Assembly (NCBI RefSeq): GCF_945906775.1
Contig: NZ_CAMDRE010000002.1
Location: forward strand, 124,001-188,000
DNA: 64,000 nt
Source: Citrobacter sp. Marseille-Q6884
Lineage (GTDB): Bacteria; Pseudomonadota; Gammaproteobacteria; Enterobacterales; Enterobacteriaceae
Direction: 5' to 3'
Made by a program: the position numbers and the translations under genes. The notes beneath the pieces are model-generated. The model was not told the DNA's origin. It worked only from the letters and a program-made list of their open reading frames with translations, and ran no database searches. This document shows, piece after piece, positions 1-14,931 of this stretch; position 1 is the stretch's first letter, and each line of letters begins with the position of its first letter.

Positions 1-670
1 GCGTATTGGCGGTGTGAGTCTGCCGCCTTATGATTCTCTGAATCTGGGAGCGCATTGTGGCGATAACCCGGAGCACGTTGAAGAGAACCGCAAGCGGCTA
101 TTTGCTGCGGGCAACTTACCGTCGAAACCCGTCTGGCTCGAGCAGGTGCACGGTAAGGACGTCCTGAAACTCAGCGGTGGACCTTACCTGTCTAAACGTG
201 CGGATGCGTCCTGGAGCAATACACCCGGTACTGTGTGTGCGGTGATGACCGCAGACTGTCTGCCCGTCCTTTTTTGTAATCGTGCGGGAACCGAAGTCGC
301 AGCTGCTCATGCGGGCTGGCGCGGGTTATGTGAAGGCGTACTGGAAGAAACGGTGGCGTGCTTTACCGATAAGCCTGAAAACATTATTGCCTGGTTAGGT
401 CCGGCAATTGGCCCGAGCGCGTTTGAAGTTGGCGCGGAAGTCCGCGAAGCCTTCATGGCAAAAGATCCGCAAGCGGACAGCGCTTTTACACCGCGCGGTG
501 TAAAATACCTGGCCAACATCTATCAGCTTGCACGTCAGCGTCTGGCCAATCTCGGGGTTACTGACATTTACGGTGGTGACCGTTGCACCTTCAGCGAAAG
601 TGAGACTTTCTTCTCTTATCGCCGCGACAATACCACGGGTCGTATGGCAAGTTTTATTTGGCTGATATAA
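1..670 (+). CDS. yfiH: YfiH/PgeF peptidoglycan-editing purine nucleoside/laccase-fold protein, 5' partial
   Basis: This is the 3' part of yfiH; the open frame already runs through base 2 (Arg-Ile-Gly-Gly before the Val at 14), so the GTG at 14 is not the start and roughly 20 residues lie outside the window. The family (also called PgeF, polyphenol oxidase, COG1496) has a copper/zinc-binding laccase-like fold and prevents misincorporation of L-Ser in place of L-Ala in peptidoglycan precursors; some members cleave purine nucleosides. The metal/active-site Cys-His set is visible in the motifs TADCLPVLF, AAHAGWRGLC and GDRCT. The gene ends 129 bp before clpB, the same order as in E. coli. Confidence 0.95.
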   Translation, partial: RIGGVSLPPYDSLNLGAHCGDNPEHVEENRKRLFAAGNLPSKPVWLEQVHGKDVLKLSGGPYLSKRADASWSNTPGTVCAVMTADCLPVLFCNRAGTEVAAAHAGWRGLCEGVLEETVACFTDKPENIIAWLGPAIGPSAFEVGAEVREAFMAKDPQADSAFTPRGVKYLANIYQLARQRLANLGVTDIYGGDRCTFSESETFFSYRRDNTTGRMASFIWLI

Positions 671-732
671 CCTAAAGAATCAAGACGATCCGGTACGTGT
701 AATTTTCTTTTCACATAATTCAGGTCATTCAC

Positions 733-760
733 CTTGAATAATTGAGGGATGACCTCATTT
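733..760 (+). promoter_or_regulatory. Sigma-32 heat-shock promoter of clpB
   Basis: CTTGAA at 733-738 and CCTCATTT at 753-760, 14 bp apart, fit the RpoH consensus (CTTGAA, then CCCCATNT). The arrangement matches the known E. coli clpB promoter. It lies 40 bp upstream of the clpB start codon. Confidence 0.85.
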
Positions 761-799
761 AATCTCCAGTAGCAATTTTGACCTGTTATGGGAGGAGTT

Positions 800-3373
800 A
801 TGCGTCTGGATCGTCTTACTAATAAATTCCAGCTTGCTCTTGCCGATGCCCAGTCACTCGCATTGGGGCACGACAACCAATTCATCGAACCACTTCACTT
901 AATGAGCGCCTTGCTGAATCAGGAAGGGGGATCGGTTCGTCCTTTGTTAACGTCCGCTGGCATTAATGCTGGCCAGTTACGCACGGCTATTGATCAGGCA
1001 TTGAGCCGTTTACCGCAGGTCGAAGGTACCGGCGGTGATGTGCAGCCTTCTCAGGAGCTGGTACGTGTTCTGAACCTTTGCGACAAGCTGGCGCAAAAGC
1101 GTGGGGACAACTTTATTTCGTCAGAACTGTTCGTTCTGGCAGCGCTTGAGTCGCGCGGTACGCTGACCGATTTATTAAAATCAGCGGGGGCGACCACCGC
1201 CAATATCACTCAGGCAATTGAACAGATGCGTGGAGGTGAAAGCGTGAATGACCAGGGGGCTGAAGACCAACGTCAGGCCTTGAAAAAATATACCGTTGAT
1301 CTGACTGAGCGTGCCGAACAGGGCAAGCTCGATCCGGTTATTGGCCGTGATGAAGAAATCCGCCGTACCATTCAGGTGCTGCAACGCCGTACTAAAAACA
1401 ACCCGGTATTGATTGGTGAGCCGGGTGTCGGTAAGACAGCTATCGTTGAAGGATTGGCTCAGCGAATCATTAACGGTGAAGTACCGGAAGGTTTAAAAGG
1501 TCGTCGCGTACTGGCGCTGGATATGGGCGCGCTGGTGGCCGGGGCGAAATATCGCGGTGAATTTGAAGAACGTTTAAAAGGTGTGCTGAACGATCTTTCG
1601 AAACAGGAAGGTAATGTCATCCTGTTTATCGATGAACTGCATACCATGGTGGGCGCGGGTAAAGCCGATGGCGCAATGGACGCCGGGAACATGCTGAAAC
1701 CCGCACTGGCGCGCGGGGAATTACACTGTGTCGGCGCCACAACGCTTGATGAATATCGCCAGTACATCGAAAAAGATGCGGCACTGGAGCGTCGTTTCCA
1801 GAAAGTGTTCGTGGCAGAGCCTTCAGTAGAAGATACCATCGCCATCCTGCGTGGTTTGAAAGAGCGTTATGAGCTGCACCACCACGTGCAGATTACTGAC
1901 CCGGCGATTGTTGCGGCAGCGACGCTGTCTCACCGTTACATTGCTGACCGCCAGTTACCGGACAAAGCCATCGACCTGATCGATGAAGCCGCATCCAGCA
2001 TTCGTATGCAGATTGACTCGAAGCCGGAAGAACTTGACCGGCTTGATCGCCGCATCATCCAGTTGAAGCTGGAGCAGCAGGCGTTAATGAAAGAGTCTGA
2101 TGAGGCAAGTAAAAAACGTCTTGAGATGCTCAACGAAGAGTTGGACGACAAAGAGCGTCAGTATTCTGAGTTAGAAGAAGAGTGGAAAGCGGAGAAAGCC
2201 TCACTCTCCGGTACGCAAACCATCAAGGCTGAACTGGAGCAGGCGAAAATCGCTATCGAGCAGGCTCGCCGTGTTGGCGACCTGGCGCGAATGTCTGAGC
2301 TGCAGTACGGCAAAATTCCTGAGCTGGAAAAGCAACTGGAAGCAGCCACACAGTCCGAAGGCAAAACGATGCGTCTGTTGCGTAATAAGGTTACCGACGC
2401 GGAAATTGCCGAGGTACTGGCGCGCTGGACCGGCATTCCGGTTGCGCGCATGCTGGAAGGCGAGCGCGAAAAACTGCTGCGTATGGAACAAGAACTGCAT
2501 AGCCGTGTGATTGGGCAGAATGAAGCCGTCGAGGCTGTTTCTAACGCTATTCGTCGTAGCCGTGCGGGCTTGTCTGACCCGAATCGTCCAATTGGTTCGT
2601 TCCTGTTCCTTGGACCTACCGGGGTAGGTAAAACCGAACTGTGCAAAGCGCTGGCAAACTTTATGTTCGACAGTGACGATGCCATGGTGCGTATCGATAT
2701 GTCCGAGTTTATGGAGAAACACTCCGTGTCTCGTCTGGTTGGTGCGCCTCCGGGATATGTCGGCTATGAAGAGGGGGGATACCTGACGGAAGCCGTTCGT
2801 CGTCGTCCTTATTCGGTCATTTTGCTGGATGAAGTTGAAAAAGCGCATCCTGATGTGTTCAACATTTTGCTGCAGGTACTCGACGATGGCCGTCTGACTG
2901 ACGGGCAGGGAAGAACCGTTGATTTCCGCAATACCGTCGTCATTATGACATCGAACCTGGGTTCCGATCTGATTCAGGAACGTTTCGGTGAGCTGGATTA
3001 CAGCCACATGAAAGATCTGGTTCTGGGTGTGGTGAGTCACAACTTCCGTCCGGAGTTCATCAACCGTATCGATGAGGTTGTTGTATTCCATCCGTTGGGT
3101 GAACAGCACATCGCGTCTATTGCGCAGATCCAGTTGCAGCGTCTGTACAAACGTCTGGAAGAACGTGGTTATGAGATCCACATTTCTGACGAGGCGCTCA
3201 AATTGCTGAGTGCTAATGGTTACGATCCTGTCTACGGGGCGCGCCCATTGAAACGCGCTATTCAGCAGCAGATTGAAAACCCATTGGCGCAGCAAATCCT
3301 GTCTGGTGAGCTGATTCCGGGCAAAACGATTCGTCTGGAAGTCAATGACGATCGCATTGTGGCAGTGCAATAA
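800..3373 (+). CDS. clpB: ClpB protein disaggregase (Hsp100)
   Basis: ClpB is a cytoplasmic hexameric AAA+ ATPase that pulls polypeptides out of aggregates together with DnaK/DnaJ/GrpE. The 857 residues equal the E. coli length. An N-terminal Clp-N domain (about 1-145) is followed by AAA-1 with Walker A GEPGVGKT (206-213), the coiled-coil middle domain rich in Glu/Lys (about 410-525), AAA-2 with GPTGVGKT near 605, and the C-terminal ClpB-D2 domain. I chose the ATG at 800 because GGAGG at 791-795 serves it; the ATG at 788 lies upstream of that ribosome site. E. coli ClpB has an internal start that gives a shorter form; I did not verify it here. A sigma-32 promoter precedes it and a terminator follows. 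Confidence 0.97.
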   Translation: MRLDRLTNKFQLALADAQSLALGHDNQFIEPLHLMSALLNQEGGSVRPLLTSAGINAGQLRTAIDQALSRLPQVEGTGGDVQPSQELVRVLNLCDKLAQKRGDNFISSELFVLAALESRGTLTDLLKSAGATTANITQAIEQMRGGESVNDQGAEDQRQALKKYTVDLTERAEQGKLDPVIGRDEEIRRTIQVLQRRTKNNPVLIGEPGVGKTAIVEGLAQRIINGEVPEGLKGRRVLALDMGALVAGAKYRGEFEERLKGVLNDLSKQEGNVILFIDELHTMVGAGKADGAMDAGNMLKPALARGELHCVGATTLDEYRQYIEKDAALERRFQKVFVAEPSVEDTIAILRGLKERYELHHHVQITDPAIVAAATLSHRYIADRQLPDKAIDLIDEAASSIRMQIDSKPEELDRLDRRIIQLKLEQQALMKESDEASKKRLEMLNEELDDKERQYSELEEEWKAEKASLSGTQTIKAELEQAKIAIEQARRVGDLARMSELQYGKIPELEKQLEAATQSEGKTMRLLRNKVTDAEIAEVLARWTGIPVARMLEGEREKLLRMEQELHSRVIGQNEAVEAVSNAIRRSRAGLSDPNRPIGSFLFLGPTGVGKTELCKALANFMFDSDDAMVRIDMSEFMEKHSVSRLVGAPPGYVGYEEGGYLTEAVRRRPYSVILLDEVEKAHPDVFNILLQVLDDGRLTDGQGRTVDFRNTVVIMTSNLGSDLIQERFGELDYSHMKDLVLGVVSHNFRPEFINRIDEVVVFHPLGEQHIASIAQIQLQRLYKRLEERGYEIHISDEALKLLSANGYDPVYGARPLKRAIQQQIENPLAQQILSGELIPGKTIRLEVNDDRIVAVQ

Positions 3374-3390
3374 GTCACAAAACGATGAAA

Positions 3391-3416
3391 AACGAGCCTT
3401 GCGGGGCTCGTTTTTG
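3391..3416 (+). terminator. Rho-independent terminator of clpB
   Basis: AACGAGCC (3391-3398) pairs with GGCTCGTT (3405-3412), followed by a T run. It separates clpB from the rRNA promoters. Confidence 0.9.
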
Positions 3417-3498
3417 TTTGAAAACCAGGCAAAATCAGGCAGTAAATAGGTGGGTTGCCTGGAAAGTGAGCGGTTGATAAGTTTTTTGTATTTATAAC

Positions 3499-3535
3499 TT
3501 GTCAGCCTGAAATAACTCCCTATAATGCGCCTCCA
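3499..3535 (+). promoter_or_regulatory. rRNA operon promoter P1
   Basis: TTGTCA (3499-3504), a 16-bp spacer, then TATAAT (3521-3526) and the GC-rich discriminator GCGCCTCC expected for stringent/ppGpp control. Start is predicted at A3535. An A/T-rich stretch upstream (about 3478-3498) could be the UP element. About 80 bp farther upstream may hold Fis sites, which I did not resolve. Confidence 0.88.
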
Positions 3536-3618
3536 CTGACACGGCACAACGGCACGCAAGCCGCCGGGCCAGCGGGGTTTCACAAAGAACCTCACGAAGA
3601 AAAGCGAAATTAAATGCT

Positions 3619-3646
3619 TGACTTCGAAGCGGGATAGCGTAATATG
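3619..3646 (+). promoter_or_regulatory. rRNA operon promoter P2
   Basis: TTGACT (3619-3624), 16 bp, TAATAT (3641-3646), followed by GCACACCCCGCGC as in E. coli rrn P2 promoters. It lies 120 bp downstream of P1. Confidence 0.85.
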
Positions 3647-3682
3647 CACACCCCGCGCTGCTGAGAAAAAGCGAAGCGGCAC

Positions 3683-3694
3683 TGCTCTTTAACA
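3683..3694 (+). promoter_or_regulatory. boxA antitermination site in the rRNA leader
   Basis: TGCTCTTTAACA is the NusB/NusE-binding boxA of rRNA leaders. The 128 nt from here to the 16S start form the leader half of the RNase III processing stem. Confidence 0.85.
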
Positions 3695-3822
3695 ATTTAT
3701 CAGACAATCTGTGTGGGCACTCAATGATACGGATTCTTAACGTCGCAAGACGAAAAATGAATACCAAGTCTCTGAGTGAACACGTAATTCATTACGAAGT
3801 TTAATTCACGAGCATCAAACTT

Positions 3823-5364
<1,542 letters not shown>

Positions 5365-5449
5365 CCTTAAAGAACCGTTCCTTGTAGTGTCCACACAGAT
5401 TGTCTGATGAAAAGTAAATAGCAAGGCGTCTTGCGATTGAGACTTCAGT

Positions 5450-5525
5450 GTCCCCTTCGTCTAGAGGCCCAGGACACCGCCCTTTCACGGCGGTAACAGG
5501 GGTTCGAATCCCCTAGGGGACGCCA
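5450..5525 (+). tRNA. gltW: tRNA-Glu (anticodon UUC) in the 16S-23S spacer
   Basis: The 76-nt cloverleaf has acceptor GTCCCCT pairing with AGGGGAC, anticodon loop CTTTCAC (anticodon TTC) on a CCGCC/GGCGG stem, T-loop GGTTCGAATCC and an encoded CCA. E. coli rrnG, at the same place beside clpB, also carries a single tRNA-Glu. It is released from the rRNA transcript by RNase P and RNase E-type processing. Confidence 0.97.
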
Positions 5526-5600
5526 CTTGCTGGTTTGTGTGAGTGAAAGTCGCCGGCCGTTATATCTCAAAACAGACTTGCGAGTCTTGTTTGAGATATT

Positions 5601-5612
5601 TGCTCTTTAAAA
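5601..5612 (+). promoter_or_regulatory. Spacer boxA before 23S
   Basis: TGCTCTTTAAAA is the second boxA of the operon, placed in the tRNA-23S spacer as in other enterobacterial rrn operons; it keeps the antitermination complex active into 23S. Confidence 0.8.
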
Positions 5613-5746
5613 ATCTGGATCAAGCTGAAAATTGAAACGACACACTGTGTCTGTTCTCCGTAATAAGAACAGATAAATGGTGTGTTCGAGTCTCTCAAAT
5701 TTTCGCAGCACGATGATGAATCGAAAGAAACATCTTCGGGTTGTGA

Positions 5747-8652
<2,906 letters not shown>

Positions 8653-8745
8653 ACAACGCCGAAGCTGTTTTGGCGAAAGAGAAGACGATTTTCAGCCTGA
8701 TACAGATAAAATTAACCGGCGGTAAGCGGGTTAATAAACAGAATT

Positions 8746-8865
8746 TGCCTGGCGGCTGTAGCGCGGTGGTCCCACCTGACCCCATGCCGAACTCAGAAGT
8801 GAAACGCCGTAGCGCCGATGGTAGTGTGGGGTCTCCCCATGCGAGAGTAGGGAACTGCCAGGCAT
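8746..8865 (+). rRNA. rrf: 5S ribosomal RNA
   Basis: The 120-nt gene starts TGCCTGGCGGC and ends GCCAGGCAT, so the terminal stem closes. CCGAACTCAGAAGTGAAAC is the conserved loop. A single 5S copy closes the operon. Confidence 0.97.
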
Positions 8866-8870
8866 CAAAT

Positions 8871-8911
8871 AAAACAAAAGGCTCAGTCGAAAGACTGGGC
8901 CTTTTGTTTTA
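8871..8911 (+). terminator. rRNA operon terminator (T1 type)
   Basis: AAAGGCTCAGTC, loop GAAA, GACTGGGCCTTTT followed by a T-rich tail: the same strong hairpin that ends E. coli rrn operons. Confidence 0.93.
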
Positions 8912-8991
8912 TCCGGCATTCATGAAACATTACGCGACCTACCATTCTCCTCCCTCGAACATATCTGAATCCTTTCTCTGCTAATTAAAAC

Positions 8992-9007
8992 CGTGATCAA
9001 TCTCTCA
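8992..9007 (+). promoter_or_regulatory. Possible CRP site upstream of kgtP
   Basis: CGTGA-N6-TCTCA differs from the CRP consensus TGTGA-N6-TCACA at two of ten core positions. A catabolite-controlled dicarboxylate permease would make sense, but two mismatches occur often by chance. The remainder of the 236 bp between the rRNA terminator and kgtP is A/T-rich, with nothing else I can name. Confidence 0.3.
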
Positions 9008-9101
9008 TAATAACTTATAACAATTATATAACATTTAATTTACCAAAAAACACGACGCATCATTAAAAATTAATCAGATCTTTGGCAGGGGTACAATTCT
9101 A

Positions 9102-10400
9102 ATGGCTGATAGCAGTGTAACTGAGAACGGGGCGCTGACAGACAGCGATACCCGTCGTCGCATATGGGCAATTGTTGGAGCATCATCAGGAAACCTCGTC
9201 GAATGGTTTGATTTCTATATCTACTCTTTCTGCTCCCTTTACTTTGCCCATATCTTTTTTCCTTCCGGAAATACCACCACGCAACTCTTACAAACCGCTG
9301 GCGTATTTGCAGCAGGCTTCCTGATGAGACCGATCGGCGGATGGCTATTTGGCCGGATTGCGGATAAGCATGGGCGCAAAAAGTCGATGCTGTTGTCGGT
9401 TTGCATGATGTGCATGGGATCGCTGGTGATCGCTTGCCTGCCGGGGTATGAAACCATCGGCACCTGGGCTCCCGCGCTGCTTCTGCTTGCCAGATTATTT
9501 CAGGGACTGTCTGTTGGTGGTGAATACGGGACCAGCGCGACCTATATGAGTGAAGTCGCCGTTGAAGGTAAGAAAGGATTCTATGCATCATTCCAGTACG
9601 TTACGCTAATCGGTGGACAGTTACTGGCCTTGCTGGTTGTGGTGATATTGCAACAAACGTTAGAAGATTCAGCGCTCAGAGAGTGGGGCTGGCGTATTCC
9701 GTTTGCGCTGGGTGCCGTGCTGGCAATTGTCGCGCTGTGGCTTCGTCGTCAACTGGATGAAACGTCGAAACAGGATGTTCGCGCGCTGAAAGAAGCGGGT
9801 TCCCTGAAAGGGCTATGGCGTAACCGTAAGGCTTTTCTCATGGTGCTTGGGTTTACTGCCGCAGGATCACTGTGCTTTTATACATTCACGACCTACATGC
9901 AGAAATACCTGGTCAACACAGCAGGTATGCATGCCAACGTTGCCAGCGGGATCATGACGGCTGCGCTGTGCGTATTTATGCTGGTACAACCGCTGTTCGG
10001 TGCTTTGTCCGATAAAATTGGGCGACGAACTTCAATGCTGTGCTTTGGTGCATTAGCCGCAATTTTCACCGTGCCTATTCTGTCAGCATTGCAGAATGTG
10101 AGTTCCCCCTATGCAGCATTTGCTCTGGTGATGTGTGCGTTGCTGATTGTGAGTTTCTATACCTCTATCAGCGGGATACTGAAGGCTGAAATGTTCCCGG
10201 CGCAGGTTCGTGCGTTAGGGGTAGGGCTGTCCTATGCGGTGGCAAACGCTTTGTTCGGCGGTTCTGCTGAATATGTTGCCCTGTCGCTGAAATCTGTTGG
10301 AATGGAAACGTCGTTTTTCTGGTATGTCACCGCGATGGCTGCTATCGCATTTTTGGTTTCGCTGATGCTACATCGTAAAGGTAAGGGGTTGCGTCTTTAG
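9102..10400 (+). CDS. kgtP: Alpha-ketoglutarate/H+ symporter KgtP
   Basis: KgtP is an inner-membrane major facilitator (metabolite:H+ symporter subfamily) that imports 2-oxoglutarate. The 432 residues match E. coli KgtP end to end. Twelve hydrophobic segments can be followed; the loop 2-3 signature is [13 protein letters not shown], and the second-half equivalent is [12 protein letters not shown]. The N-terminal 20 residues are polar, as in the family. It is transcribed alone; its last bases overlap the convergent yfiM stop codon (10397-10400). Confidence 0.95.
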   Translation: MADSSVTENGALTDSDTRRRIWAIVGASSGNLVEWFDFYIYSFCSLYFAHIFFPSGNTTTQLLQTAGVFAAGFLMRPIGGWLFGRIADKHGRKKSMLLSVCMMCMGSLVIACLPGYETIGTWAPALLLLARLFQGLSVGGEYGTSATYMSEVAVEGKKGFYASFQYVTLIGGQLLALLVVVILQQTLEDSALREWGWRIPFALGAVLAIVALWLRRQLDETSKQDVRALKEAGSLKGLWRNRKAFLMVLGFTAAGSLCFYTFTTYMQKYLVNTAGMHANVASGIMTAALCVFMLVQPLFGALSDKIGRRTSMLCFGALAAIFTVPILSALQNVSSPYAAFALVMCALLIVSFYTSISGILKAEMFPAQVRALGVGLSYAVANALFGGSAEYVALSLKSVGMETSFFWYVTAMAAIAFLVSLMLHRKGKGLRL

Positions 10401-10720
10401 TGATGGGCCATTTGCCAGACAGCGTAGCCGGTGGAGGCTCCTGCGACATCCCAGGCAAAGTCCTTCCAGCTCCAGCCGCTTCCTGCGGGGCGGCTGTCCC
10501 AGAGCTCTTTGGATGCACCAAGACTAACAGAGAACATTAAACCGATAGCCGCGCTACGGTCACGACTGTTTCCCTGATGCTGGGCGAACTCATTCCCGGC
10601 TGCGGCCAGCATGGCTGAGGCGATAAAGTGTTGAGCTTTGTCTTGTCCGCTCCAGCTGTCGTTCGCCATATGGCTACAGCCTGAAAGTACCAGAATACTG
10701 GCCAGAATAAACAGGCGCAC
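10397..10720 (-). CDS. yfiM: YfiM putative lipoprotein
   Basis: This is a small predicted lipoprotein of unknown function. The chosen start is GTG at 10720, giving 107 residues as in E. coli, because GGAGG (10730-10726) lies five bases upstream; the ATG at 10732 overlaps that ribosome site and would have none of its own. A short signal ([14 protein letters not shown]) ends in a lipobox Leu-Ser-Gly-Cys. The rest carries a conserved block [18 protein letters not shown] and a Gly/Trp-rich C-terminus. It follows pssA on the same strand, but a terminator hairpin lies between them. Confidence 0.85.
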   Translation of the reverse strand: MRLFILASILVLSGCSHMANDSWSGQDKAQHFIASAMLAAAGNEFAQHQGNSRDRSAAIGLMFSVSLGASKELWDSRPAGSGWSWKDFAWDVAGASTGYAVWQMAHH

Positions 10721-10734
10721 CGTTGCCTCCATAG

Positions 10735-10761
10735 AAAAAACCCCGTCACGGGACGGGGTCT
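10735..10761 (-). terminator. Terminator between pssA and yfiM
   Basis: Read on the minus strand, GACCCCGTCCCGTGACGGGG is followed by TTTTTTC. It ends pssA transcription; its T tail runs almost into the yfiM ribosome site, so any read-through transcript would have yfiM just after the hairpin. Confidence 0.85.
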
Positions 10762-10764
10762 TGG

Positions 10765-12120
10765 TTACAGAATACGGCTGATCAATCTGTCGATTCGAAT
10801 ACGGCGTAATCGACGGATAAGCTTACGCACTTTTACCGGATAGTCGGCAATGCTCTGTAGGTCGCGATAGTGCTTAACGACGGTTGTATGCGTGCGAATA
10901 AGCTCCAGCTCTTTTTCGCGCTGAGGGCTTAACTCTTGCTTAGGATCGTGGATAAGAATGGCATTTTCCAGGTCCAGGCGCCAGGCACGAGGGTTAAGAT
11001 TGTTACCGGTGAGCAACATCCATTTATCGTCTACCCACATTCCTTTCAGATGATAGGTATTGTCATCATCTTTCCATAAACGTACGACTAGCTGATCGGT
11101 ATTAACGTAATACTGGAGTCGGCTCAGGAAGCGGCGCAGGTTAATTTCGTAAAGATAGGGAAGTGCGCCGATGATCTTAAACGGTTCATTTTCGGGGATG
11201 AAAAAGTCGTTGGCGGTTTTATCGCCTACAATGATTTCAACTTTTTTCCCCTCACGCAGCAGCTGAATAATATTGCGAACCAGCACAGCAGGCAGGTTGA
11301 AATAAGGCGTACATATCGTGAGCTTATGTTCCGCGCAAGGCATCAGATGGAAAATGGTCTTATTCAGCAGACTGGATTTCCCTAGCCCAACCAGAGGGGT
11401 AACAGAGAGCTGTTCATTGTCGGCATCCCCCTGAAAATGGAATGACGCATCCCGTAGTTCCTGGCGGTACAGGCGGATGTCGTTCTTAATTTCCGGACTT
11501 TTAGGGCGATGGAGATCATCAAGACGGTTAACGCCGCGGCCATTCATCAGGTTCTGCGTGACCCAATCGTACATGATATCGGCCATTTGCGCGTTGCGAA
11601 TCAGCTGATAACGGTCATAGCGATATTTATCATGCTGGTGCAAGTAAACATCGTTCAGGCTGGCTCCGCTGTACAGGACGCTGTCATCGATGATAAAGCC
11701 TTTGAAATGCAGGACGCCAAGCGCTTCCCGGGTATTAATCGGTACGCCATAGACAGGAATGTCGATACCTGGATTTTCTTGCGCCATTCGGCAGTACCAG
11801 TCGGCATTGGTATTAGACGCTGCAGCGCCAATACGCCCACGCTGGGCACGATGCCAGTCGACAAGTACCCGGATATCCAGTTCTGGACGCTGCCGCTTTG
11901 CTGCATAGAGCGCGTCAAGTATGCCTTTACCACCGTCATCTTGTTCCAGGTACAGAGCAATGATGCAGATCCGTCGCGTCGCGCTGGCTATTTTCTCCAG
12001 CAGTGTCTCCCTGAAATTAGCGGGAGCATAAAAGAAATCTACATCATCAACTGACTGAGAAATCTTAGGTAGTTGGGCAAGGTGTTGTTGATGTTTATTA
12101 CGCTTAAATTTTGACAACAT
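10765..12120 (-). CDS. pssA: CDP-diacylglycerol-serine O-phosphatidyltransferase
   Basis: PssA makes phosphatidylserine from CDP-diacylglycerol and serine, the first step to phosphatidylethanolamine. Unlike most such enzymes it belongs to the phospholipase D superfamily and is a peripheral, ribosome-associated protein. Two HKD motifs are visible: HFKGFIIDD (His138) and HLKGMWVDD (near 357). The basic C-terminus ([15 protein letters not shown]) fits membrane binding. The ATG at 12120 gives 451 residues as in E. coli; a GTG just before it would add one residue. It follows patZ on the same strand after 114 bp. Confidence 0.96.
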   Translation of the reverse strand: MLSKFKRNKHQQHLAQLPKISQSVDDVDFFYAPANFRETLLEKIASATRRICIIALYLEQDDGGKGILDALYAAKRQRPELDIRVLVDWHRAQRGRIGAAASNTNADWYCRMAQENPGIDIPVYGVPINTREALGVLHFKGFIIDDSVLYSGASLNDVYLHQHDKYRYDRYQLIRNAQMADIMYDWVTQNLMNGRGVNRLDDLHRPKSPEIKNDIRLYRQELRDASFHFQGDADNEQLSVTPLVGLGKSSLLNKTIFHLMPCAEHKLTICTPYFNLPAVLVRNIIQLLREGKKVEIIVGDKTANDFFIPENEPFKIIGALPYLYEINLRRFLSRLQYYVNTDQLVVRLWKDDDNTYHLKGMWVDDKWMLLTGNNLNPRAWRLDLENAILIHDPKQELSPQREKELELIRTHTTVVKHYRDLQSIADYPVKVRKLIRRLRRIRIDRLISRIL

Positions 12121-12234
12121 CACAGTGCATTTCTTCTCTGTTCATTGAAGGGTCCTCTGTGCTTTGCAGACGACATAAGCGGGCAATGATACCACCAGTA
12201 CCCATTAATGTGGTCAACATTTCCAGTACCTTAC

Positions 12235-14895
12235 TCACGATTCCTCATATTGGGCAAGATTAAGCGTTAGCCCAACAATTCCCTCTTCGAGTTGGACATC
12301 GACATTGAACCCGAGTTTTCGAGCCAGGGCGACCATCCCACGATTATTTGGCATCGTAATACCATTCAGGCGTCTAAGTCCGTGATCTCGAGTATATGCA
12401 ATTAACTTTTCCATCAATCGGCGACCCAGTCCCAGCCCTTTAAGATCCGAGCGAACCAGTACGGCAAACTCTGCGTCTACGTTATCAGGATCGGAGATAG
12501 CCCGGGTAACACCCAGGATCTCTTCGTTGTTATCGCGGCAACGGACAGCGACAAATGCCATTTCCCGATCGTAGTCGATCTGCGTCATATTGGCTAAATC
12601 TTCATGGGTAAATTCGTTGATCTCACTGAAATAGCGGTAATAAAGATCTTCTTTGGTCACCTGCGAAATGAACTGTTGCAGATGCGGTTCATCCTCCGGC
12701 AGGATGGGGCGAAACAGGCAGCGCTCACCGTTTTTCAACTCGACCCATTCTTCAAGCTGATGAGGGTAGGGGCGTACGGCCAGTCTGCTTTCGTTATCGC
12801 CCGTAAACGGGGCAATATCCAGCGTGACGTCCAGGGCCGTAAATTCACCGGCAGAGGCCAAAAGCGGATGGATATCCAGACGCTGAATTTCCGGGCAATC
12901 GACGATCAGGTTCGATACCTGAACCAGAAGCTGGCTTAAACCGGCGACATCCAATGGTCGTAATGCGCTGCGGGCACGGATCTTTTTATTTTTGATCCCC
13001 TGGATCACCAGGTAACGCGCCAGGTTCATGTTTAACGGCGGTAATGCCACAACGGCTTGTTCTTCCGGCCTCCACTCAACGCCACCTTCACCTAACATAA
13101 TCAGCGGCCCAAACACCGGATCGTGTTCGACGACCACGCGAAGTTCCTGAGCGCCAGCGCGATTGGCCATACTTTGCACTAACAAACCGTGGATACGCGC
13201 CTGCGGCCAGGCCATTTTCACGCGATCAAAAATGGCATTGGCGGCCTGCTGCACTTCCGTAGCTGTGCGTAGATATAACATGACCCCCTGAACTTCCGAT
13301 TTATGCGGGATATCAGGAGAGCGCAGCTTAAGCGCGACCGGGTAACCAATTTGCTCAGCAATGTGCACGGCTTCTGCACTGTCACTGGCGATCCAGGTCG
13401 GCAGGGTGTGTAAGCCATAGGCTTGCAAAATGGGCTGCACTTCATGTGTATCCAGTGAGGTCGCCCCCTCAGCAATCGCCTGCTGTAACAGATTGTGCGC
13501 CTCGGCAGTGTTGGTGGTCAGGCTATCGGGCAGAGCGGGTGTTTCTCGCAACTGCTTCTGGTTTCGACGGTATTCAACCATATGCATAAACGCGGTGATT
13601 GTTCCTTCCGGCGTACGATAGGTCGGCAACCCGGCTTCGCTAAACAATCTGCGAGCTTCTTGCGATGAATACTCACCGCACCAGTTAGTCAGCAGGGAGA
13701 TGAACTTTCCTCTGGGATGATGCTTAACTGCCTCGATCAGCGCATGCGCGCTCTCGGTGCCTGGAGCTGCCGCGCTGGGGGAGTGAATCACCATCAGGGC
13801 GTCGAAATCCTGGCTGGCGAGTAAAATATCCAGCGTTTTGACATAGTGCTCGCTGCTGGCGTCGTCACGCAGATCCAGTGGATTCGCGATATCAACATGG
13901 GCGGGCAACGCATCGCGTAATTTCTGGCAGGTCTCTTCACTCAGTGTGGCCAGTTTGCCTTTGCGTGACCACAGTTCATCTAATGCGAGTGCAGCAGGAG
14001 CTGCGCCATTGCTGATGATCATCAGCCTGTCACCACGCAGCGGGCGCATATGGCTTAAGGTTTCTACGGCCGAGAAAAGCTCGTGTGTATCTTGTACGCG
14101 TAACAGACCCGCTCGCTGAATGGCTGCGTCCCATGCAGGGTCCATCCCGGCGCTGGTGTGCAATAAACGCTGTGCAGCCGGGCTTCGGCCGCTCTTGATC
14201 ACCAAAATCGGTTTATTGCGTGATGCGCTACGTGCCGCGGAGACAAAGCGTCGGGCATCACTCAGATGTTCCAGGTAGAGCAAAATAGCACTGGTTTTAC
14301 TGTCGCGGGCCAGATAATCCAGCAGCTCATCAACGTCAATATCCAGACTGTCGCCCAGTGCGATGAAGTAAGAAAAGCCCATTTCTCTCTGCTGTGCCCA
14401 GTCGAGTATGGTATTGGATACGGCGGCGGATTGAGAGATAAACGCCAGCTTGCCGCGCTTTATCGGAACGGGGGAAAAGCTGGCGTTAAGTCCCTGCCAG
14501 GGCGCGAGAAGTCCCAGACTGTTGGGGCCGAGAAGGCGTATTTTATAGCGTGCAGCACAGGCTAACAGATCGGTGTGCTGCGCTGCGGGCGCTGAGAGAA
14601 TAATGCAGGTTTTACAGCCCTTTTCGCCAAGTTCCTCCAGCAATGCCAGGTTACGGCTGGCATTGGTACACAAAACGGCAAGGTCAGGAGAAAAAGGCAG
14701 ACTGCTGATATTGGGCCAGGCCAGAACGCCCAGTACAGCTTTCCAGGCGGGCGTCACGGGTAAAACCGGCCCGTTGAAGCCCCCAGCCAGTAAGTTGCGC
14801 ATCATCAGGTAACCCGCACGATAGGATTTCATTGATGCCCCAATCACCGCAATGGATTTCGGTCGCAGCAGTGCTTCCAGACCACGTTGACTCAT
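12235..14895 (-). CDS. patZ: Protein lysine acetyltransferase PatZ/Pat
   Basis: PatZ (YfiQ, Pka) uses acetyl-CoA to acetylate lysines, classically on acetyl-CoA synthetase, which it inactivates. The 886 residues equal the E. coli protein. Residues about 1-700 resemble ADP-forming acyl-CoA synthetases (CoA-binding fold at the N-terminus with SIAVIGAS, ATP-grasp segment near 490-690), a region thought to be regulatory; the catalytic GNAT domain is C-terminal (about 725-880), with the acetyl-CoA loop GLGLGRRLMEKL. It sits 36 bp after tapT. E. coli patZ is CRP-controlled; I did not identify a CRP site here. Confidence 0.95.
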   Translation of the reverse strand: MSQRGLEALLRPKSIAVIGASMKSYRAGYLMMRNLLAGGFNGPVLPVTPAWKAVLGVLAWPNISSLPFSPDLAVLCTNASRNLALLEELGEKGCKTCIILSAPAAQHTDLLACAARYKIRLLGPNSLGLLAPWQGLNASFSPVPIKRGKLAFISQSAAVSNTILDWAQQREMGFSYFIALGDSLDIDVDELLDYLARDSKTSAILLYLEHLSDARRFVSAARSASRNKPILVIKSGRSPAAQRLLHTSAGMDPAWDAAIQRAGLLRVQDTHELFSAVETLSHMRPLRGDRLMIISNGAAPAALALDELWSRKGKLATLSEETCQKLRDALPAHVDIANPLDLRDDASSEHYVKTLDILLASQDFDALMVIHSPSAAAPGTESAHALIEAVKHHPRGKFISLLTNWCGEYSSQEARRLFSEAGLPTYRTPEGTITAFMHMVEYRRNQKQLRETPALPDSLTTNTAEAHNLLQQAIAEGATSLDTHEVQPILQAYGLHTLPTWIASDSAEAVHIAEQIGYPVALKLRSPDIPHKSEVQGVMLYLRTATEVQQAANAIFDRVKMAWPQARIHGLLVQSMANRAGAQELRVVVEHDPVFGPLIMLGEGGVEWRPEEQAVVALPPLNMNLARYLVIQGIKNKKIRARSALRPLDVAGLSQLLVQVSNLIVDCPEIQRLDIHPLLASAGEFTALDVTLDIAPFTGDNESRLAVRPYPHQLEEWVELKNGERCLFRPILPEDEPHLQQFISQVTKEDLYYRYFSEINEFTHEDLANMTQIDYDREMAFVAVRCRDNNEEILGVTRAISDPDNVDAEFAVLVRSDLKGLGLGRRLMEKLIAYTRDHGLRRLNGITMPNNRGMVALARKLGFNVDVQLEEGIVGLTLNLAQYEES

Positions 14896-14931
14896 ATCGG
14901 CTTCCTTAATGACACCAGTGACCGAATGATT

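Noticed and set aside
2201..3682. 493-codon open frame opposite clpB
   Set aside because: It is antisense to the strongly conserved clpB AAA-2 region and extends into the rRNA promoter; its length follows from codon bias on the other strand, and the protein shows no family features.
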